This document shows positions 33,619 to 38,455 of a stretch of 38,455 bases of DNA, piece by piece (the first letter of the stretch is position 1; every line of letters starts with the position of its first letter). Under the pieces are notes generated by a model. It had not been told where the DNA came from. It ran no database searches and saw nothing but the letters and a program-made list of their open reading frames with translations. The DNA comes from Planctomycetaceae bacterium. Its GTDB lineage: Bacteria; Planctomycetota; Planctomycetia; Pirellulales; PALSA-1355. Location: NCBI GenBank assembly GCA_003153375.1, contig PLYM01000121.1, positions 28,615-67,069 on the forward strand, given 5' to 3'. A program made the position numbers and the translations under genes.

Positions 33619-35739
33619 TCACTCTGCGTCGCCGGTGGTCGCCTTTTCCAGCTCGCGCATCGCCTGCTTGCGGCTCAGCTTGACGCGGTCTTGCTCGTCG
33701 ATGGCGATGACCTTGACGGTCATCTCATCGCCCACGCTGCAAACATCGGCGACGCTGTTGACGTAGTCGTCGGCCAGTTCGCTGATGTGGCACAAGCCGT
33801 CCTTGCCGGGAATGATTTCGACAAAAGCACCGAAATCCTTGACGCTGGTGACGCGACCATAGTAGATGCGCCCCACCTGCACCGAGGCCGTGAGGGCCTC
33901 GACTCGGGCCAAAGCGGCCTGAGCGCTGGCGCCGTCGGCGCTGGCGATGGTCACCGTGCCGTCGTCCTCGACTTCCAGCGACGCGCCGGTCGATTCCTGG
34001 ATCGCGCGGATGTTCTTGCCACCCGGGCCGATCAGTGCGCCGATCTTGTCCGGCGGAATGTGCGTCCGCAGCAACCGCGGCGCCCAGGGAGAAATCTCCG
34101 CCCGGGGACGAGCGATCGCGGTCAGCATCTTGCGGAGGATCTCGATGCGGGCCTCGCGGCTTTGCGCCATCGTGGCCGTGATGATCTCGTCGCTGATGCC
34201 GTTGATCTTCAGGTCGAGCTGAATGCCCGTGATGCCGTTTTGCGTGCCGGCGATCTTGAAATCCATGTCGCCGAAGTGGTCCTCGTCGCCGATGATGTCG
34301 GTCAACAAGGTCCAGCCCGACTCTTCCTTGACCAACCCGACCGAAATGCCGGCCACGGGATTCGTGATCGGCACGCCGGCGGCCATCAGGCCCAGCGTGG
34401 CACCGCAAACCGAAGCCATCGAGCTCGATCCGTTCGACTCGAGGATATCGGAGATGACGCGAACGGTGTAGGGAAACGTTTCGGCGTCGGGTAGCACCGG
34501 CTTGACGCTGCGCTCGGCCAGGGCCCCGTGGCCAATCTCGCGACGGCCAGGACCGCGAATAGGACGCACTTCGCCGACCGAGAACGGCGGGAAGTTGTAG
34601 TCGAGCATGAACTTCTTCGAGTACTCGTCGATCAAGCCGTCGACCCGCTGCTCGTCGCGGCCGGTGCCCAGCGTGATCGTGATCAGGGCTTGCGTCTCGC
34701 CCCGCTGAAACACGGCCGAGCCGTGCACGCGCGGCAGAACGTCGATCTCACACTCGATCGCCCGTAAGGTCTTGTTGTCGCGACCGTCGGAACGGGTGCC
34801 GGCCAGGATCAGATCGCGAATGACCTTTTCCTCGAGCGTGTGCCACTCTCGCGCGAATGCATTGGGGCAGATGGCGCCGGGCGCCGCGGCGTCGGGAATC
34901 AACTCGGCCAGGGCGCGGGACTTGACCTCGGCAGCCGCCTCGGCGCGGGCTTGCTTGCCCGTCACCTGCTTGGCCTTGCGAAGGGTGTCGAAGTAGCGGC
35001 TCTTGATCTTGTCGTACAAGCCGTCGGGGGCGGGAACCTCATACTGGCGCTTTTCGACGCCGACCTTGGAGAACAACTCCAATTGCAGATCGCAGAGCGA
35101 CTTGATGATACGGTGCGCCTCGCGCAGGGCCTCGAGCATGCGAGCTTCCGGAAGTTCGCGAGCAAAGCCTTCGATCATCAAGATCGCATCCTTGCTGCCC
35201 GAGACGATCAAGTCGAGATCGCTGTCTTCCAACTCATCTTGCGTGGGGAACGGCACGAACTGGCCATCGATTTGACCCAACCGCACCGAACCCAAGGGGC
35301 CCTCGAACGGCAGATGCGACAGGCCCAACACGGCCGAGGCGCCGTTCATGGCCAACACGTCGCCATCGTTTTGCCGGTCGCTGGCCATCACGAAGCTTTG
35401 AATCTGCACCTCGTCGTGGAACCACGAGGGGAACAAGGGACGGATCGGACGATCCATCAATCGCGCGGTCAGGGTTTCCTTCATCGTGGGGCGGCCTTCT
35501 CGCTTGAGAAATCCACCCGGAAACTTGCCGGCGGCGGCCGTGCGCTCGCGATAGTCGCACGTCAGCGGAAAGAAATCGGAAACACCGGGTCGCGGCGGGC
35601 CATCGGCCACGGCCACGAGCACCACGGTTTCACCAAATTGCACCAGGCAACTGCCGGCCGCTTGCTTGGCCAGAAACCCGGTTTCGATCGAGAGCGTGCC
35701 AGATCCAACTTGTCGTTCGACGCGTACTTTTTCTTTCAA
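33619..35739 (-). CDS. pnp: Polyribonucleotide nucleotidyltransferase
   Basis: From a TTG at 35739 (KEKVRVERQVGSGTLSIETG) the product is 706 aa, normal for PNPase. Two RNase PH cores are seen: the first with GETVVLVAVADG and PLTCDYRER, the second with RGETQALITITLGT, SIMDVCGATLG-like SMASVCGATLGLMAAGVPI and TDIIGDEDHFGDMDFK. KH (IGPGGKNIRAIQESTGAS) and S1 (GRIYYGRVTSVKDFGAFVEI) domains follow. It is the 3'-5' phosphorolytic exonuclease of the degradosome. AAGGA 7 nt before the TTG fixes the start; the longer in-frame reading to 35922 lacks family likeness. Confidence 0.95.
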   Translation of the reverse strand: MKEKVRVERQVGSGTLSIETGFLAKQAAGSCLVQFGETVVLVAVADGPPRPGVSDFFPLTCDYRERTAAAGKFPGGFLKREGRPTMKETLTARLMDRPIRPLFPSWFHDEVQIQSFVMASDRQNDGDVLAMNGASAVLGLSHLPFEGPLGSVRLGQIDGQFVPFPTQDELEDSDLDLIVSGSKDAILMIEGFARELPEARMLEALREAHRIIKSLCDLQLELFSKVGVEKRQYEVPAPDGLYDKIKSRYFDTLRKAKQVTGKQARAEAAAEVKSRALAELIPDAAAPGAICPNAFAREWHTLEEKVIRDLILAGTRSDGRDNKTLRAIECEIDVLPRVHGSAVFQRGETQALITITLGTGRDEQRVDGLIDEYSKKFMLDYNFPPFSVGEVRPIRGPGRREIGHGALAERSVKPVLPDAETFPYTVRVISDILESNGSSSMASVCGATLGLMAAGVPITNPVAGISVGLVKEESGWTLLTDIIGDEDHFGDMDFKIAGTQNGITGIQLDLKINGISDEIITATMAQSREARIEILRKMLTAIARPRAEISPWAPRLLRTHIPPDKIGALIGPGGKNIRAIQESTGASLEVEDDGTVTIASADGASAQAALARVEALTASVQVGRIYYGRVTSVKDFGAFVEIIPGKDGLCHISELADDYVNSVADVCSVGDEMTVKVIAIDEQDRVKLSRKQAMRELEKATTGDAE

Positions 35740-36123
35740 TGTTTTGTCCTTACCTGCGTTGCAAGTTCTTCTCGGGCTGCGCGCTTGGAATGGTCGAGCG
35801 GGACACCGGGCGCCGCGTGGCGAACCGACTGCACGCGCTTCAACAAACGAGAGAAGGCGAGTCGCTGCTGTCCTGGGAGATTCCGCCTGAAACCAGGCTG
35901 GAATCAATTCACCCCGGAGCACATCCTAGACACGCTCACGCCGCCGGATGAACCGCCTGCTCCGCTCACCTGGCTCTGGGCACCGGCTTCTCGGAAAACC
36001 GTGACGTCTGGTCGGCGGAACGACCGCGATGGTCGCCCCCCCCACGTCAAGAAAGCCGCACTCTTTACGCTCAGGCAAAAGGCGCCCGCGCCGTCGCGCT
36101 CAGACCCACTTGCGCCCACCAGG
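35740..36123 (-). other. rpsO-pnp intercistronic region
   Basis: 384 bp without a gene, long for this pair. A short hairpin with GGCG/CGCC arms followed by TTTT (minus strand, about 36077-36090) may be a weak rpsO terminator. No pnp promoter is recognised. The pnp ribosome site is at 35747-35751. Confidence 0.4.
35747..35751 (-). promoter_or_regulatory. Ribosome-binding site deciding the pnp TTG start
   Basis: AAGGA on the minus strand, 7 nt before TTG at 35739. There is no ATG or GTG in frame near the family start. Confidence 0.6.
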
Positions 36124-36393
36124 TTATTTACGGATGTCGAGACGGCGAATGACGTCCAGGTAGCGCTGCGGATCCACCATTTTCAGGTAGTCCAACAGCC
36201 GACGCCGGCGACTCACCATCATCAACAGGCCACGCCGACTAGCGTAATCCTTCTTGTGCGTGCGCAGATGCTCAGTCAGCTCGCCAACACGAGTTGTCAA
36301 AATGGCGATCTGAATTTCGGGCGAGCCGGTATCATTTTCCGCTCGCTTGAAATCGCCAATCAAAACCTGTTTACGCTCTTTCGTGATGGACAT
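36124..36393 (-). CDS. rpsO: 30S ribosomal protein S15
   Basis: From the ATG at 36393 ([30 protein letters not shown]) the product is 89 aa, exactly S15 length. [35 protein letters not shown] (in pieces) and [17 protein letters not shown] are the signatures for 16S rRNA binding at the three-way junction in the central domain. The upstream extension to 36510 is excluded. The rpsO-pnp order is the common bacterial arrangement, in which S15 autoregulation and PNPase are co-transcribed. Confidence 0.97.
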   Translation of the reverse strand: MSITKERKQVLIGDFKRAENDTGSPEIQIAILTTRVGELTEHLRTHKKDYASRRGLLMMVSRRRRLLDYLKMVDPQRYLDVIRRLDIRK

Positions 36394-36711
36394 CTGCGAC
36401 CGCGACTTCTCTTCGTCCGACCGTGCAGGCTGCTCGGGGCCCACTGCCCCTGGAACATCCACACTGCCAAACTGGCCAAGAACTTTTCCTACATTTATAC
36501 GGGTTACCAAACTAAGGAAGACAGTTTACCACCGCAAGCCGAGGTTGCAACTGCAAATCAAACGCGATTCGCAGCCCAGGATGCCGGGCGTGGCGGCGAG
36601 ACTCGGCGGCGTTGACCGCACAGCGGTCGCGTGGACCGCGAAAGATTGCGACCGCCGCCGCGCTGCCGGCTTGCGCCAGGCAGCGGGCGGCGTCGATGAG
36701 CCGGTGCTTTT
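36394..36711. other. rpsO leader and desaturase 3' region
   Basis: 318 bp without a gene. A TATAAA box (minus, 36494-36499) and an alternative TTGCGG-17-TAGTTT upstream of it could start rpsO, giving a leader of about 95 nt. A GC-rich hairpin (GCTGCC/GGCAGC, 36662-36684) without a T-tract follows the desaturase stop. Confidence 0.4.
36494..36499 (-). promoter_or_regulatory. Candidate -10 box of rpsO
   Basis: TATAAA on the minus strand, about 100 bp upstream of the rpsO start; the -35 is poor. Confidence 0.35.
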
Positions 36712-37755
36712 TCAGGCGGGTTTGGTGTGCTTGGGAACTTCCTTGACGACGTTCCAAGCCAGGCCCACTTTCTCCAAGGCCAGAATGGCCCAGTAGGTTG
36801 TGTCGATCTCCCACCACTTGTGACCTTGACGGGCCATCCGCTGGTAGGCGTGGTGGTTGTTGTGCCAGCCCTCGCCGAAGGCCAGCAGGGCGACCCACCA
36901 CAGATTGCGGCTGTTGTCGCTGGTCTCGTAATTGCGGTAACCCCACAGGTGGGTTGCCGAATTGACGAACCAAGTGACGTGCAGCACATAGACCAGCCGC
37001 ACGAACATGCCCCAGACGACGAAGGACCAGCCGGTGTACGCATCCCAGCCATAGTAGCCGATCGCGAACAGGATCGAGCCCATGATCACGTGGGCCGGCA
37101 GGAACATCGCGTGCAGGAAGTGCATCATCGGGTCTTTATCGAGATCGGGCGCGAAGCGGGCGAGCAAGGTGCGATAGTGCTTGCGGCCAAAGTTGGGCAT
37201 GAACCAGAACATGTGGCTCCACCAGCTGCCGTCGTTCGGCGTGTGCGGATCGCCATCGTGATCGCTATACAAGTGGTGCTTGCGGTGGTTGGCCACCCAG
37301 GTCAGCGCCGAGCCTTCGCCCGACAGCCCGCCGATGAACGCCAACAGCCAACGAATCGGCCGATAGGTGGCAAAGCTGCCGTGCGTGAGTTGGCGGTGAT
37401 AGCCCATGCAGACGCCGATGCTGCCGGTGAGCCAGGCCAGAAACGCACACAGGCCGACGGCCTTCCAAGTGAACACGAACGGCGCGGCCAGAGCTCCCAA
37501 ATGGACGACCGCGATCCAAATCACGATCGGCCAGTCGTAGCCCAGGGCCCAAGGGTCCTTGATCGTCAATTCGTCGTCCGGATGAACCTTGCGGTTGCCG
37601 GCGGCGACCGCCTGGGCCGGAGTTTGCTCGAGCGCGACGTCTGCGGCCATGACCTGCGAGTCGTCAAGCTGCGAACTGTCAAGCTGCAAACCGGCGACCG
37701 TCAACGTGTCGGTTTCGAATTCGGTTGCTTCCGCTGCTTCCAATTGGGGTGCCAT
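36712..37755 (-). CDS. Delta-9-type fatty acid desaturase
   Basis: From the ATG at 37755 (MAPQLEAAEATEFE; GAGGAG 9 nt upstream) the product is 347 aa. Three histidine boxes hold the di-iron site: HRQLTH (about residue 120), HRKHH in WVANHRKHHLYSDHDGDPHTP (about 157), and HNNHH in FGEGWHNNHHAYQ. Membrane segments flank them (PIVIWIAVVHLGALAAPFVF, CAFLAWLTGSIGVCMGY). The box spacing fits acyl-CoA/acyl-lipid delta-9 desaturases, which insert a cis double bond in membrane lipids using O2. The first 60 residues are an acidic Ser/Asp/Gln extension. A ferredoxin or reductase partner is not adjacent. Confidence 0.93.
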   Translation of the reverse strand: MAPQLEAAEATEFETDTLTVAGLQLDSSQLDDSQVMAADVALEQTPAQAVAAGNRKVHPDDELTIKDPWALGYDWPIVIWIAVVHLGALAAPFVFTWKAVGLCAFLAWLTGSIGVCMGYHRQLTHGSFATYRPIRWLLAFIGGLSGEGSALTWVANHRKHHLYSDHDGDPHTPNDGSWWSHMFWFMPNFGRKHYRTLLARFAPDLDKDPMMHFLHAMFLPAHVIMGSILFAIGYYGWDAYTGWSFVVWGMFVRLVYVLHVTWFVNSATHLWGYRNYETSDNSRNLWWVALLAFGEGWHNNHHAYQRMARQGHKWWEIDTTYWAILALEKVGLAWNVVKEVPKHTKPA

Positions 37756-38035
37756 ATCTGGGTGCTCCTCGCTGTACCGGTCCTGGGAAATTGACGCGCC
37801 GACTGCCTGCGGGTAGGTGGCTGGCCAGCGCGGGCTTTCTCTTAACATTCACTTCGACCAATTCTAGAAAAGCTTGCCAATCGCCGTGTCACGGCACAGT
37901 CGGAGAAATGTAAAAAGCTGGTAAAAAGCCGCCCAGGCCTGTCCACGACACCGGGAGCAAGCCTCGAAATGGCCTGCGTGGGGCCAGAAAGTCGCACGGA
38001 AGGGATTGTGACGCCAGCCTTTAGGTTGGCGTGCC
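37756..38035. other. Desaturase upstream region
   Basis: 280 bp without a gene. It contains a 13-bp palindrome GCCGTG-T-CACGGC (37883-37895), about 130 bp from the desaturase start, and the left part of the inverted repeat at 38008. A TAGAAT box lies near 37862-37867 on the minus strand, without a matching -35. Confidence 0.4.
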
Positions 38036-38057
38036 TCAGGCTTGCAGGCTGGCGGTC
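38008..38057. repeat. Compound inverted repeat
   Basis: ACGCCAGCC and GGTTGGCGT form a 9-bp stem with a TTTA loop (one G-T pair). A second CAGGCTGGCG arm a little downstream can replace the right arm by pairing with CGCCAGCC. It overlaps the end of the DUF1569 relic. It may be a terminator-like or dispersed palindromic element. Confidence 0.4.
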
Positions 38058-38233
38058 TGGGGCAGGATGAATCCCAGGTGCATCTCGGCATGACGCAGCA
38101 TCAACTCGTCCCATTCCTCGCGCGTGAGCCGGCCAAAGACCCCGTGTGGTTCGCGTTTCGCCTCGCTGCGCAGGCGTTGGACGGCTTGCTCGAGTTGGGC
38201 GATGCCCGTCGACGAGTCGGTTTGCGAGGGCAG
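38036..38233 (-). pseudogene. DUF1569 (DinB-like) C-terminal fragment
   Basis: In a minus-strand frame with no ATG, GTG or TTG start, 65 codons encode a peptide containing IAQLEQAVQRLRSE, HGVFGRLTREEWDEL and MLRHAEMHLGFILPQ. This is the C-terminal pattern of DUF1569 proteins (DinB superfamily: FGxLTxEEW then HxxHHLxFL-type). The family is normally about 150 aa; the N-terminal half is missing and an in-frame TAG lies about 31 codons further upstream. It is probably a decayed copy, though a frameshift joining it to another frame cannot be excluded. Confidence 0.5.
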
Positions 38234-38315
38234 TAGCGCCGCGCCCCCTTTAGCAGCGATTTTTCGAGCCCTATTTCTTGGACCTTTTGGCAGGGTGCGG
38301 CGGCCGGATGGCGCT

Positions 38316-38455
38316 TCATCGGAAGCGGAAGTCTAGTTTGAAGTCGTAGAGCCACGGAATCGAAGGGCTGATGCCTTCGGCTTCGAGCTTTTCGGGCAGG
38401 TTCTCGAAGCTTTGACGAAGCAAGTCCGCATCGGGCGCGTTGTAATAGGTGACGA
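38316..38455 (-). CDS. C-terminal end of an unrecognised gene (partial)
   Basis: An open frame enters from the right edge and ends at TGA 38316-38318, giving 45 codons: it includes TYYNAPDADLLRQSFENL, PEKLEAEGI and ends PWLYDFKLDFRFR. The balanced composition, the acidic/aromatic C-terminus and the absence of stops suggest real coding sequence. No family is recognised. The frame continues beyond the window. Confidence 0.55.
   Translation of the reverse strand, partial: VTYYNAPDADLLRQSFENLPEKLEAEGISPSIPWLYDFKLDFRFR

Noticed and set aside
35740-35922. N-terminal extension of PNPase
   Set aside because: The added 61 residues are Arg/Pro-rich without PNPase likeness; the TTG at 35739 has a good ribosome site and fits the family start.
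34840-36615. 591-codon plus-strand ORF
   Set aside because: Antisense to pnp and rpsO and crosses their intergenic region; no recognisable domain.
38101-38355. 84-codon minus-strand ORF
   Set aside because: It overlaps the DUF1569-like frame and the partial gene at the edge in a different frame, and its Arg/Pro/Ala composition shows no family pattern.
1-38455. tRNA, rRNA and CRISPR elements
   Set aside because: No cloverleaf-like segment with a T-arm motif outside genes, no rRNA-like stretch and no regularly spaced direct repeats were seen by eye; a tRNAscan or CRISPR search was not possible.

Overview
The window is about 38 kb of GC-rich bacterial chromosome that reads as a planctomycete, probably Pirellulales-like. 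The pointers are a Bbp2/OmpL-type porin with a cysteine-rich N-terminus, a fused 3-dehydroquinase/shikimate dehydrogenase (AroDE), a CobA-HemD fusion, a TatC with a very long first periplasmic loop, a DUF1569-type relic and several small membrane proteins of unknown role. The taxonomic call is inference from protein content; there is no rRNA gene here, and I saw no tRNA and no CRISPR array.

Layout. 1-274 is what looks like the 5' part of a group II intron (minus strand) cut by the window edge, just downstream of a class V aminotransferase-fold gene. 1.6-3.1 kb holds two small membrane proteins and a deacetylase-fold protein. 3.3-4.8 kb is the siroheme/heme fusion gene cobA-hemD, divergent from a TPR protein followed by rpsT. 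7-10.6 kb (minus) carries pyrK, an RluB-type pseudouridine synthase, a proline-rich lipoprotein and manA; tatC diverges from manA. 12-14.6 kb has an unusual PII protein and the porin, each followed or preceded by strong intrinsic terminators. 14.9-24 kb is a long minus-strand run ompA-like, hisH, polA, coaE, rho, ribH, nusB, ftsY: DNA repair/replication, CoA and flavin synthesis, and two transcription termination/antitermination factors. 24.2-28.2 kb is aroDE-aroK followed by a prepilin peptidase and an unknown gene; a methyltransferase diverges from aroDE. 29.2-33.5 kb is a histidine kinase / sigma-54-type response regulator pair leading into mutL. 33.6-36.4 kb is the classical rpsO-pnp pair ending in a textbook terminator. 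36.7-38.4 kb has a delta-9-type desaturase, a decayed DUF1569 fragment and the C-terminus of an unrecognised gene.

Most of the window is housekeeping, and I found no convincing new multi-gene system. The items most worth a second look are: the edge-truncated group II intron; a PII protein lacking the uridylylation tyrosine; the cysteine-rich porin N-terminus; the enlarged TatC loop; an orphan sequence resembling half of a c-di-GMP-I riboswitch; inverted repeats placed at divergent promoters; and a 330-bp stretch bracketed by two terminators. Start codons were re-chosen for many genes from ribosome-binding sites and family starts; these choices are stated in each entry.
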